Shown piece after piece: positions 1-6,051 of a DNA stretch of 12,371 nt. The DNA is taken from contig JAAZLD010000314.1 of NCBI GenBank assembly GCA_012799495.1, forward strand, positions 1 through 12,371. Direction: 5' to 3'. Both the position numbers and the translations under genes were made by a program. How positions within the stretch are numbered: position 1 is the first letter of the stretch; every line of letters begins with the position of its first letter. Below the pieces are notes generated by a model that had not been told where the DNA came from, ran no database searches, and saw only the letters and a list, made by a program, of their open reading frames with translations. This stretch comes from Desulfitobacterium sp. GTDB taxonomy: Bacteria; Bacillota; Desulfitobacteriia; Desulfitobacteriales; Desulfitobacteriaceae.

Positions 1-25
1 CGGAAAGAACTGCTACTAATTTCAT
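1..25 (-). CDS. start of an unidentified gene, cut by the window edge
   Basis: An ATG at 25-23 on the minus strand opens a frame that runs out of the window after eight codons (MKLVAVLS). A good ribosome binding site, GGAAGGGTG, sits just upstream, and an extended -10 promoter lies at 62-90, so this is very probably a real gene start. Eight residues are too few to name the product. The hydrophobic beginning could be a beta strand of a nucleotide-binding fold or a short membrane start. It lies downstream of the hypothetical gene at 149-520 but is separated from it by a terminator hairpin. Confidence 0.55.
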
Positions 26-61
26 TTCTTCACCCTTCCAAAGGTTTAATAGAGTACAAAG

Positions 62-90
62 ATTATAACATAATTTAAAGTGTTCTGGAA
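62..90 (-). promoter_or_regulatory. extended -10 promoter for the gene leaving at base 1
   Basis: On the minus strand a perfect TATAAT (67-62) is preceded by TG one base upstream (TGTTATAAT), the extended -10 form. The hexamer 17 bases upstream (90-85, TTCCAG) is a poor -35, as is common for extended -10 promoters. It sits 37 bases from the ATG at 25. Confidence 0.5.
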
Positions 91-110
91 AACAATAGGG
101 TTAACAGAAT

Positions 111-133
111 AAAGAGGCTTGTTAAGCCTCTTT
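111..133 (-). terminator. hairpin terminator after the 149-520 gene
   Basis: A perfect 10-bp stem (AAAGAGGCTT pairing with AAGCCTCTTT) closes on a 3-base loop, 15 bases past the stop codon of the minus-strand gene. The stem ends in a T-rich stretch (CTCTTTATTCTGTT on the minus strand). The U tract is interrupted, so its strength is uncertain. Confidence 0.6.
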
Positions 134-148
134 ACTTCCCATATTTAA

Positions 149-520
149 CTAATGGTAGATTCTTGTTAATGATTTTCGTTTCTTAATGGCTTTTCGCACC
201 TCATTGGCAACTTTCCATGTTTCCTGATATTCAGGAGTTACAAGAGTCAATCTACCTGTATGCTTATCGATGAGAATATCCACCCCAGGCTTACGTTTCT
301 CCCTCGATTCTCCTGGACGTAAAATATCAATACCTATTTTATTTTCATCATATTCCGGAGGCATAAGGTAGTTCAAGACTTCTTCTGTAGCATCAATTAG
401 TTCTGTAACTTGTTCGTAAGGATATCCTTCTCGAAGCAAGATTTCCCGTACTTGGGTGAGAGGATGATCAAGTGTAAGTAACATCTGAGCCCGCTGCACA
501 AGGTTGTAATCAATTTCCAC
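149..520 (-). CDS. conserved-looking hypothetical protein, about 123 aa
   Basis: I do not recognise this family. The frame is open up to a GTG at 529, but the sequence AGAGGTGGAG overlapping that GTG is a better ribosome binding site for the in-frame GTG at 520-518 (5-base spacer). I therefore take 520 as the start, giving 123 aa. The N-terminal half (about residues 5-50) looks helical and charged, with a pattern like a small three-helix domain. The middle carries two copies of a G-[IV]-D-I-L motif about 17 residues apart, each preceded by a lysine. The C-terminus is strongly basic (KAIKKRK). There is no signal peptide or membrane segment, so it is probably a cytoplasmic soluble protein. It is divergent from the transporter at 649 and followed by its own terminator. 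The nucleic-acid affinity hinted at by the basic tail is only a guess. Confidence 0.7.
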   Translation of the reverse strand: MEIDYNLVQRAQMLLTLDHPLTQVREILLREGYPYEQVTELIDATEEVLNYLMPPEYDENKIGIDILRPGESREKRKPGVDILIDKHTGRLTLVTPEYQETWKVANEVRKAIKKRKSLTRIYH

Positions 521-593
521 CGACTCCACCTCTCTTTTTTTATTTTATCATTTTCATTTTCCCCTAAGAACAAAATCAAATACTGACTACTTC

Positions 594-622
594 TTGTCGA
601 AGTTGGAGATCTTGACCATAAT
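594..622 (+). promoter_or_regulatory. sigma-A type promoter of the YdcZ-like transporter
   Basis: TTGTCG (594-599), a 17-base spacer and CATAAT (617-622) match the housekeeping promoter pattern in 4 and 5 of 6 positions. The predicted start is near 629, giving a leader of about 20 bases that contains the ribosome binding site TAGGAGG. Confidence 0.5.
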
Positions 623-648
623 TTCTAAAAATCATCTAGGAGGTTTTT

Positions 649-1101
649 ATGAATAAATTTTATACTCTTTTATCTCTACCAGCGGTTATTGCTGCAATTT
701 CTGGCATAACAATGGCCATCCAAGGTACATTAAATTCACAACTTTACCAAAAAACTTCTATTTTAGCTGCTACATTTGTTGTTCATGTAATCGGTGTGAT
801 TTTAGCTTTTATCACTGTATTAGTAACCCGTACTCCCCTAACAGAATACTCTTGGTTTTCCATACCTTGGTATCTTTACTTAGGAGGGGTTCTCAGTGTC
901 ATTATTATAGGGTTAGTAGCTTTTAGCATTCCGAAAATTGGGGTGGCCAATGCTACCACAGCTATTATTATCGGCCAAGTAGGAGCTGCTCTGATCATCG
1001 ATCATTTTGGCTTATTTGGTACAGAACGAATTCCATGGAGCTCCTGGCAAATCCTAGGGCTCATACTCTTTGCTGCCGGTGCAAAATTACTTTTCAAATA
1101 A
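649..1101 (+). CDS. DMT-superfamily membrane protein, YdcZ/DUF606 family
   Basis: This 150-aa integral membrane protein belongs to the small DUF606/YdcZ branch of the drug/metabolite transporter superfamily, a half-size DMT unit of about 140-150 residues. Five hydrophobic segments are visible at about 8-27, 38-60, 73-93, 100-120 and 132-149. Typical family features are the early GxxxAxQGxLNSxL stretch (about residues 19-32) and the GQVGAALIIDHFGLFG stretch at 109-124. Such half-size proteins are thought to work as dimers, and their substrate is generally unknown. Here a single copy is present with no paired second half. The ATG is well supported by TAGGAGG seven bases upstream. The gene stands alone, with its own promoter and a strong hairpin after it. 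Confidence 0.85.
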   Translation: MNKFYTLLSLPAVIAAISGITMAIQGTLNSQLYQKTSILAATFVVHVIGVILAFITVLVTRTPLTEYSWFSIPWYLYLGGVLSVIIIGLVAFSIPKIGVANATTAIIIGQVGAALIIDHFGLFGTERIPWSSWQILGLILFAAGAKLLFK

Positions 1102-1119
1102 ATCTCCTTCAAAATAATG

Positions 1120-1170
1120 ATAGTTATGTCTAAGAAAGATCATCTTTTCATAGACATAACTATTTTTAGT
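1120..1170 (+). terminator. strong hairpin terminator, probably bidirectional
   Basis: A perfect 13-bp inverted repeat (ATAGTTATGTCTA at 1120-1132, TAGACATAACTAT at 1151-1163) is followed by TTTTAGTTTT on the plus strand. The interior 1135-1147 can add a few more pairs. It lies between the convergent transporter and the gene ending at 1230. The minus-strand side (CATTATTTTG) is also T-rich, so it can plausibly serve both. Confidence 0.8.
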
Positions 1171-1229
1171 TTTAAGGCAATTTTTTGTTAAACACATCTA
1201 CGTTGATAGTGCCACTTTAATTTTTCAAA

Positions 1230-1781
1230 TTAACTTAATCTCGCACGAGTTTCAATAGCAGACATGTTTTGGACAATTCCATAGATCTCATCAGTTACAA
1301 CAAACTTTTTGATTTGACCGTTGGCAGCCAAGATTAAAGTATTACTACCAGTATTACTAGATACATCTTTTTCGATGAGCCGTAAAAGAAATGCGTAAGC
1401 GTCGCTAGTTATAGACAGCTGTTTGAAATCACCCTCTGCTACAAATAAAACCCAATACCCATTAGCTATTTCATTACCAAAATATAAGGGCGAATTAGCT
1501 GCTGTATAATTTCCCGTATTGTAGCTATTTGGATTATCGTATATTCCCTGAGAGTAATCTTCATCAGTGTTATAAGAATAAGAATTTTCATTACTTGAAT
1601 TATGGTTTCCGGAGGTTGTATCCACATATTCCCCAGCATCTGTTAGCCGATCATATACATCACCAAAAAGGTTAGGAAAAAGGATAAAACCACCAATCCC
1701 TATTAGGAGTACCCAAAAAGCCAAAGCCTGCAAATCTTGCCAGAGATCATTTTTGGGAGGCCGTCCCCATGAGCTCGACAT
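1230..1781 (-). CDS. membrane-anchored hypothetical protein with Asn/Ser/Tyr-rich linker
   Basis: I do not recognise this 183-aa protein. It has a short hydrophilic N-terminus (1-17), one clear membrane segment (about 18-38), then a low-complexity linker (about 50-97) rich in Asn, Ser, Tyr, Thr, Asp and Gly. A compact C-terminal domain (about 98-183) of mixed strands and helices follows. The layout is that of a membrane-tethered protein; by topology the linker and C-terminal domain would lie outside the cell, though this is an inference. There is no lipobox or sortase signal. The start is firm: AAGGAGGG stands 6 bases before the ATG. It is divergent from uvrC and convergent with the transporter, so its neighbours do not reveal its role. 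Confidence 0.75.
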   Translation of the reverse strand: MSSSWGRPPKNDLWQDLQALAFWVLLIGIGGFILFPNLFGDVYDRLTDAGEYVDTTSGNHNSSNENSYSYNTDEDYSQGIYDNPNSYNTGNYTAANSPLYFGNEIANGYWVLFVAEGDFKQLSITSDAYAFLLRLIEKDVSSNTGSNTLILAANGQIKKFVVTDEIYGIVQNMSAIETRARLS

Positions 1782-1878
1782 CTTGCTCCCTCCTTCACAT
1801 CCACATGAACCATATCCTTAAATATATACGTTCTCATTGACTCCGATATGTACATTAGCTCAAGGGTTTCATTCTTCC

Positions 1879-1907
1879 TTGCATTAGCCCCATACACCGT
1901 CTAGAAT
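1879..1907 (+). promoter_or_regulatory. sigma-A type promoter of uvrC
   Basis: TTGCAT (1879-1884), a 17-base spacer and TAGAAT (1902-1907) form a near-consensus promoter. The predicted start, about seven bases on, is close to 1914. That is the first base of the ribosome binding site GAGGTG, so the uvrC leader would be only about 12 bases. Confidence 0.65.
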
Positions 1908-1925
1908 AATACCGAGGTGTTTACA

Positions 1926-3683
1926 ATGGAGATACTTCGGGAAAAATTAAATTTACTTCCTGAAAAGCCAGGAGTTTATCTTATGAAAGACTCAACTGGG
2001 AAGATAATCTATGTAGGTAAGGCAAAAGTTTTAAAAAATCGTGTTCGTTCTTACTTTACCGGTAGTCATGATGGTAAGACTCAACTAATGATCAGCCAGA
2101 TTGCAGATTTCGAGACCATACTCACTGACACGGAAGTAGAAGCCTTAATCTTAGAATGTAATCTAATTAAAAAATATAATCCTAAATACAACATCCTTTT
2201 ACGTGATGATAAAACCTATCCTTATATAATTATCACTGATGAAACTCATCCACGGGTCTTAGTAACTCGAAAAGTTAAGAAAGGGGCAGGAAAATACTTT
2301 GGTCCTTATCCCAACGTAGCAGCTGCTAAAGAAGCTACTACCCTTCTTAATCGAATTTTTCCTTTTCGTAAATGCCGAAAAATCCCTCAAAAACCTTGTC
2401 TTTACTACCATCTTGGGCAATGTTTAGGGCCTTGTTTTAAAGATATCTCATCTGATGCCTATGAAAAAATTCGCAAAGAAGCCACCACTTTTCTAAAAGG
2501 TGATCAATCCTTCATCCTCAAACATTTAGAAAAGGAAATGAATGAAGCGGCGGAAAAACTTGAATTCGAGCGGGCTAAGGAAATTCGGGATCTAATAGAA
2601 GACCTAAAAGAAATTGGAGAAAAACAACATATTACCTTAAATGACTTTGTAGATCGAGATGTGGTAGGGTACTCCTTTACAATTGATCAGATTTGCATCC
2701 AAGTCTTTTATCTCCGTCAAGGAAAACTACTTTCACGGGATTCCTTTATCTTCCCTTATTATGATGAGCCAGAAGAGGCTTTTATTTCGTTTCTTGCCCA
2801 ATTTTACAGTGAAAGACCCACTATCCCCCAAGAAATCCTCCTGCCAGATATTGATATATCACTCTTAGGAAAACTTTTCCCTGTAGTTGTTCCTCAAAAG
2901 GGCAAAAAAAAGGACCTTGTCCAAATGTCTATGGAAAATGCCCAAACTACTTTGCATGAACAAATTTCCATTGAAATCCGCCATCTAGAAGAGTTTAAAT
3001 CTGCTCTAGAGGAAATTAAAGAGACATTGGGAACCACCTATCCAAGGGTTATTGAATCCTTTGATATTTCCCATATTTCTGGAAGTCATAGTGTAGCAGG
3101 TATGGTTCAGTTCTTAGATGGCAAACCTAATCGTAACCAATACCGTAAATTCAATATCCAACCTATGACCAATAATGATGATACCGCCGCTATGAGGCAA
3201 GTGATCACCAGACGCTATAGTCGTTTGTTAGAAGAAAGTCTTAACCTACCAGACTTAATCTTAGTCGATGGTGGCAAGGGTCAAGTAAATGCAGCTAAGG
3301 AAGCCTTAGCATCCTTAAACCTTTCTCTCCCTGTTGCTGGTATGGTAAAAGATGATAAACACCAAACTTCAGCTCTAATTGATGAGGAAGGAATTACTCA
3401 TTTTCTTCCCAAAAACTCCCCTGGCTTCCGCCTGTTAGAACGGATTCAAAATGAAGTTCACCGCTTTGCTATTACCTTTCATCGCCAGAAGAGAGCCAAA
3501 AATATGCTCCTCTCCCAATTAGACGGTATCCCTGGAATAGGGCCAAAACGAAGACAATTACTTCTTCGCCATTTTAAATCTCTAGAAAATATCAAAAAAG
3601 CCACTCCAGAAGAATTACGGGAAGCTGGTTTACCATCTAATCTAGCTCAAAACCTTTACGAACATTTACGAAAGAAGGATTAA
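1926..3683 (+). CDS. uvrC: excinuclease ABC subunit C (UvrC)
   Basis: UvrC is the dual-incision nuclease of nucleotide excision repair; it acts with UvrA and UvrB to cut on both sides of bulky DNA damage. All domains are present (numbered from the ATG at 1926, 585 aa, a normal length). The GIY-YIG nuclease spans about 10-92, with GVY (16-18), IYVG (28-31) and the metal-ligand Glu at about 77. A four-Cys cluster follows (150, 158, 166, 170), which in studied UvrC proteins has been linked to an Fe-S centre. The UVR helical hairpin that meets UvrB is at about 200-233. The RNase H-like half carries Asp380 (FDISH), Asp448 (LVDGG) and His512 (EVHRFA). Tandem helix-hairpin-helix motifs occupy about 532-582. 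A GTG at 1917 is in frame, but it is part of the ribosome binding site GAGGTG, which is correctly spaced for the ATG at 1926. uvrA and uvrB are not in the window. Confidence 0.97.
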   Translation: MEILREKLNLLPEKPGVYLMKDSTGKIIYVGKAKVLKNRVRSYFTGSHDGKTQLMISQIADFETILTDTEVEALILECNLIKKYNPKYNILLRDDKTYPYIIITDETHPRVLVTRKVKKGAGKYFGPYPNVAAAKEATTLLNRIFPFRKCRKIPQKPCLYYHLGQCLGPCFKDISSDAYEKIRKEATTFLKGDQSFILKHLEKEMNEAAEKLEFERAKEIRDLIEDLKEIGEKQHITLNDFVDRDVVGYSFTIDQICIQVFYLRQGKLLSRDSFIFPYYDEPEEAFISFLAQFYSERPTIPQEILLPDIDISLLGKLFPVVVPQKGKKKDLVQMSMENAQTTLHEQISIEIRHLEEFKSALEEIKETLGTTYPRVIESFDISHISGSHSVAGMVQFLDGKPNRNQYRKFNIQPMTNNDDTAAMRQVITRRYSRLLEESLNLPDLILVDGGKGQVNAAKEALASLNLSLPVAGMVKDDKHQTSALIDEEGITHFLPKNSPGFRLLERIQNEVHRFAITFHRQKRAKNMLLSQLDGIPGIGPKRRQLLLRHFKSLENIKKATPEELREAGLPSNLAQNLYEHLRKKD

Positions 3684-3686
3684 GGT

Positions 3687-3854
3687 ATGATTCTGAACTA
3701 TCGTGTGGAAATATGTCGTCAGTGTTATTTTAAGCGGACTAAGAAATGCCAAAAAACCGACCACTATATCCAAAATAAAATCCCTGGCAAAGCCGGTGGG
3801 GAGTGCCCCAGTTATATTCCTGTACCTTGGCTCCCTTATGATCATATACAATAG
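3687..3854 (+). CDS. small Cys-rich protein directly behind uvrC (55 aa)
   Basis: This short frame starts at an ATG three bases after the uvrC stop and ends at a TAG 43 bases before a terminator hairpin. AAGAAGGAT, inside the last uvrC codons, gives a well-placed ribosome binding site (8-base spacer). The product has four cysteines (10, 13, 21, 40) in the pattern C-x2-C-x7-C-x18-C, set among many Lys, Tyr and Pro residues. It ends in a Pro/Trp-rich stretch after a GGECPSY motif. This spacing suggests a small metal-binding knuckle, but I cannot name a family. Its position implies translation coupled to uvrC, so a link to DNA repair is possible but unproven. An overlapping frame exists on the other strand (3666-3845), and I judge that one less likely to be real. 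Confidence 0.55.
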   Translation: MILNYRVEICRQCYFKRTKKCQKTDHYIQNKIPGKAGGECPSYIPVPWLPYDHIQ

Positions 3855-3897
3855 CTCCCCTATGAGCATACTCAATATAAAAGTAAACAACAAAAAT

Positions 3898-3938
3898 AAC
3901 CAGCCAATATCAAAATGGATATGGCTGGTTGTCTTTTT
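3898..3938. terminator. bidirectional terminator between uvrC unit and the 3937-4179 gene
   Basis: The stem pairs AACCAGCC (3898-3905) with GGCTGGTT (3923-3930). It continues, after a bulged A, with ATATC against GATAT, closing on a loop of about five bases. On the plus strand it is followed by GTCTTTTTAT, and on the minus strand by ATTTTTGTTTACTTTT, so it can stop transcription from both sides. On the minus side it begins directly after the stop codon of the 80-aa gene. Confidence 0.85.
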
Positions 3939-4179
3939 ATACAGATTTTGCTCTAGTTACCGGCTGCTCATCTGAAAATACCCTCTTTAACATTGCTTCT
4001 ATAGCTCCAGGTAGATCCCGAGCTGCCTTTTGAATTTGCGTAGCTTGCCACTCAACTTTTTCTACAAATTCTATGGCTCTTGGGGAAGAAATATATGCTT
4101 GAGGCTGATTCGGCTCTAATAACCCTTTTGCCATTAAAAGAATAGCCAGAATCAGTATAATTCTAATTAAAAAACGCAA
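3937..4179 (-). CDS. small membrane-anchored hypothetical protein (80 aa)
   Basis: I do not recognise this family. The first 18 residues form one hydrophobic segment preceded by Arg residues, typical of a signal anchor or uncleaved signal. The remaining 60 residues are hydrophilic and probably helical (about 34-70), with a basic C-terminus. The start codon is TTG (4179-4177); AAAGGACGG upstream is a fair ribosome binding site with a rather long spacer. The gene lies 107 bases after acuA on the same strand with no clear terminator between, so it may be the last gene of the regulator-acuA unit. It is followed at once by a bidirectional terminator. Confidence 0.65.
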   Translation of the reverse strand: MRFLIRIILILAILLMAKGLLEPNQPQAYISSPRAIEFVEKVEWQATQIQKAARDLPGAIEAMLKRVFSDEQPVTRAKSV

Positions 4180-4180
4180 T

Positions 4181-4212
4181 GGATATACCGTCCTTTCTCA
4201 GAAGATATATCC
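4181..4212 (-). promoter_or_regulatory. inverted repeat enclosing the ribosome binding site of the 80-aa gene
   Basis: GGATATA (4181-4187) and TATATCC (4206-4212) form a perfect 7-bp inverted repeat with an 18-base loop. In the minus-strand mRNA, the ribosome binding site AAAGGA lies in the loop and the TTG start lies just outside the stem. This could tune translation, but the stem is A/T-rich and may be chance. Confidence 0.25.
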
Positions 4213-4286
4213 ATTATTCTTTCCTATTTTGCTTTTTTTAGCCCTTTCCTAGAGGTTACTATTTTCTAAATGTTGAATGATAATAA

Positions 4287-4898
4287 CTAATCTTCTTTCT
4301 TATTTAAGAACAAAATGCTCTTAAACTGATCGATACTTTCCTGGGAAACGTTCTTACCATATCTTACCGCCAACATATTGGCTGGGTGGGAACAAATCTC
4401 TTCATCATCTGTTTCGGTAACAAGTAAACCAGCACTAGACATGAGCCGATCCATAAGTTCCTTATACTCCATGACCCGCAATCCTGTCTTCTCTAAATCC
4501 CAGTGCCAATAATACTCAGTAGCTATAACAATATAATTATCCATTGTAGGATCAGCAAAAGTCACTTCCAATAGCTTTTTTCCCACACCTAAACCCCGCA
4601 CTTTCGGGGAAACTTCAATTGCTCCTAATTCTATTAACTCCGGAGGACCAAGAGCCCAACGTTCAAAGGAATCAGGGGGGTGATAAGTAACATAGCCCAC
4701 TATTATAGTATCTATTCTTGCAATTACTATTCTACCATCGGGAATTTGGCTGATTTCGATTAAGGCTTCTTTTTGCCTCTTAGGTGGTCTGAAAGTTCTT
4801 AATCCTTCATCTAAGGTTAGTTGTTCTAGTTCTTCAGCTGTGACAGGACCTTCTACAACTAATTCCCCTTTATTGGTTTGAAATGTTTGTTTCACCAT
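4287..4898 (-). CDS. acuA: AcuA-like GNAT protein acetyltransferase
   Basis: This 203-aa protein closely resembles Bacillus AcuA (about 210 aa). AcuA acetylates a lysine of AMP-forming acetyl-CoA synthetase (AcsA), inactivating it, and uses acetyl-CoA as donor. Recognisable AcuA stretches include LVVEGPV (13-19), FRPP (36-39), GYVTY (68-72), LIELGAIEVSP (88-98), TEYYWHWDL (127-135), SHPAN (170-174) and GKNVSQESI (181-189). The acetyl-CoA pyrophosphate loop R-x2-G-x-G is RGLGVG at 101-106. The ATG has an excellent ribosome binding site, GAGGAGG. Neither acsA nor the partners acuB and acuC are in the window. Instead it follows a degenerate bEBP-type regulator by only 25 bases and is surely co-transcribed with it. 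Family assignment is strong; the actual target protein in this organism is an inference. Confidence 0.9.
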   Translation of the reverse strand: MVKQTFQTNKGELVVEGPVTAEELEQLTLDEGLRTFRPPKRQKEALIEISQIPDGRIVIARIDTIIVGYVTYHPPDSFERWALGPPELIELGAIEVSPKVRGLGVGKKLLEVTFADPTMDNYIVIATEYYWHWDLEKTGLRVMEYKELMDRLMSSAGLLVTETDDEEICSHPANMLAVRYGKNVSQESIDQFKSILFLNKKED

Positions 4899-4923
4899 GA
4901 GTCCTCCTCACGGATACTTAGTT

Positions 4924-5817
4924 CTAGGGATTGATATTATATCGCTTAAGTTTATTGTACAATGTTGCCAGGGAAATGTTAAGGGCTCTGGCAGCTCTTT
5001 TCTTCCCTTCAAGGGAAAAGCCATGACGTTTCAAAGCGCTACGAAGAAGAATCTCCTCCATACGCTCTAAGGGCATAACTAAATGATACATTTCCGTTCC
5101 CTCTGAGTATCCTAGGTTTTCATTTAAATGTCGCTGACTAATATGAGATTCATCAGCGTTCATCACTGCCCTGGAAATAACTTGCTTTAACTCTCCAATA
5201 TTTCCTGCCCAGCAATAAGATAATAATATTTCTTCTGCCTGTGGTGTCAACCCTTGGATAGATTTTCTTAATTTACGATTATAAACTTGGATATAGTGAT
5301 GAGCAAGGGGTAAAATATCTTCCTTCCTTTGCCTTAAAGGAGGTAAGAGGATTTCCCATTGACAAGCGTATTCATATAGCTCTGGTGCAAATAATTTTTC
5401 TAGTTTAAGTAAATGAACATTTTGATTAGAGCTGAAAAAAAAGCGAACTTCCTTCTTCTCTAATTCCATGATCAAAGGTAAAAGTTTTTCTTGGAACTCC
5501 TGGCTAAGGCTTGCTATTTCACGAAAGTAGATAGTTCCTACATTATAATCCTCCAAGTATCTCAGAATATTTTCAAGCTGGAGAAAGTCTTTCATCATTG
5601 AGGTATTATGACAATCTACAACAAATAGGGATTGATGGGAATTTTTACTTATACTCCATAAATAACTAGCCATGAGAAATTTACCTGTACTTAATTCTCC
5701 CTGAAATAAGACAGGTTCTTTTTGTTTTGCAATCTTGCGGCACTCTTCTAAGGCTAATTTTAAACCTTTACTCTCACCCACAATAGACTGGGTCATGGCT
5801 TGTATTATCATCGCCAA
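4924..5817 (-). CDS. degenerate NtrC/bEBP-family transcriptional regulator with Fis-type HTH
   Basis: The fold is the AAA+ domain of sigma-54 activators followed by a Fis-type DNA-binding helix-turn-helix, without an N-terminal sensor domain. Numbering is from the TTG at 5817 (297 aa). Walker A survives in weak form (GELSTGK, 40-46). The stretch before Walker B is about 12 residues shorter than usual, and the GAFTGA loop that touches sigma-54 is absent. Walker B reads GTIYFREI (94-101), with Arg in place of the catalytic Asp. PPLRQRKEDI (159-168) is intact. The sensor II motif is GNIGEL (205-210), lacking the usual Arg. The HTH (about 272-294) is canonical. So this is probably a DNA-binding regulator that neither hydrolyses ATP nor activates sigma-54. 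The frame is open to a TTG at 5865, but AGGGGGG at 5830-5824 favours TTG 5817, or ATG 5811. It likely controls or is co-regulated with acuA. Confidence 0.85.
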   Translation of the reverse strand: MAMIIQAMTQSIVGESKGLKLALEECRKIAKQKEPVLFQGELSTGKFLMASYLWSISKNSHQSLFVVDCHNTSMMKDFLQLENILRYLEDYNVGTIYFREIASLSQEFQEKLLPLIMELEKKEVRFFFSSNQNVHLLKLEKLFAPELYEYACQWEILLPPLRQRKEDILPLAHHYIQVYNRKLRKSIQGLTPQAEEILLSYCWAGNIGELKQVISRAVMNADESHISQRHLNENLGYSEGTEMYHLVMPLERMEEILLRSALKRHGFSLEGKKRAARALNISLATLYNKLKRYNINP

Positions 5818-6002
5818 AAGTATCCCCCCTATAATCCCTCTATTGCTACAGGAACCATTAGGCAATAATTCCTAAACAGTTCCTATTATAAAACTAGAGT
5901 ACTTGTTATTCTTAACGTATACTATAACAGATTATAGCTGAAGATACTATTATAATATTTTTCAATTTTTATAAATTCGAACTTCTTTTTTTCGCAAGAT
6001 TA

Positions 6003-6050
6003 AGGCTGTTGCTAACGAATTTTTATCGCTTTGCAACAGCCTGTTTTTCT
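6003..6050. terminator. stem-loop between ahcY and the regulator gene
   Basis: AGGCTGTTGC (6003-6012) and GCAACAGCCT (6033-6042) form a perfect 10-bp stem with a 20-base loop, 9 bases after the ahcY stop. It is placed to end ahcY, yet the clean T run (GTTTTTCTC) is on the plus strand. On the minus strand the stem is followed only by TTAATCTTGC. The rest of the 5818-6051 gap is A/T-rich; I see no gene or convincing promoter in it. Confidence 0.6.
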
Positions 6051-6051
6051 C

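Noticed and set aside
1703..1897. Minus-strand 64-codon frame overlapping the start of the 183-aa gene.
   Set aside because: It lies in another frame over the well-supported start and the shared promoter region, with no protein-like character.
3666..3893. Minus-strand frame opposite the end of uvrC with a hydrophobic stretch; from the ATG at 3845 it has AGGGGAG upstream.
   Set aside because: It overlaps the uvrC 3' end, and its longest form starts at a TTG directly behind a terminator. It lies opposite the small Cys-rich plus-strand ORF, which has better placement. It remains an alternative if relatives conserve this frame.
3703..3975. Plus-strand 90-codon frame after uvrC.
   Set aside because: It runs through the bidirectional terminator and into the opposite-strand gene and has no ribosome binding site.
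5818..6002. A sigma-54 (-24/-12) promoter or clear sigma-A promoter for the regulator-acuA unit.
   Set aside because: The region has many TATAAT-like strings but no GG-N10-GC element and no -35/-10 pair with proper spacing.
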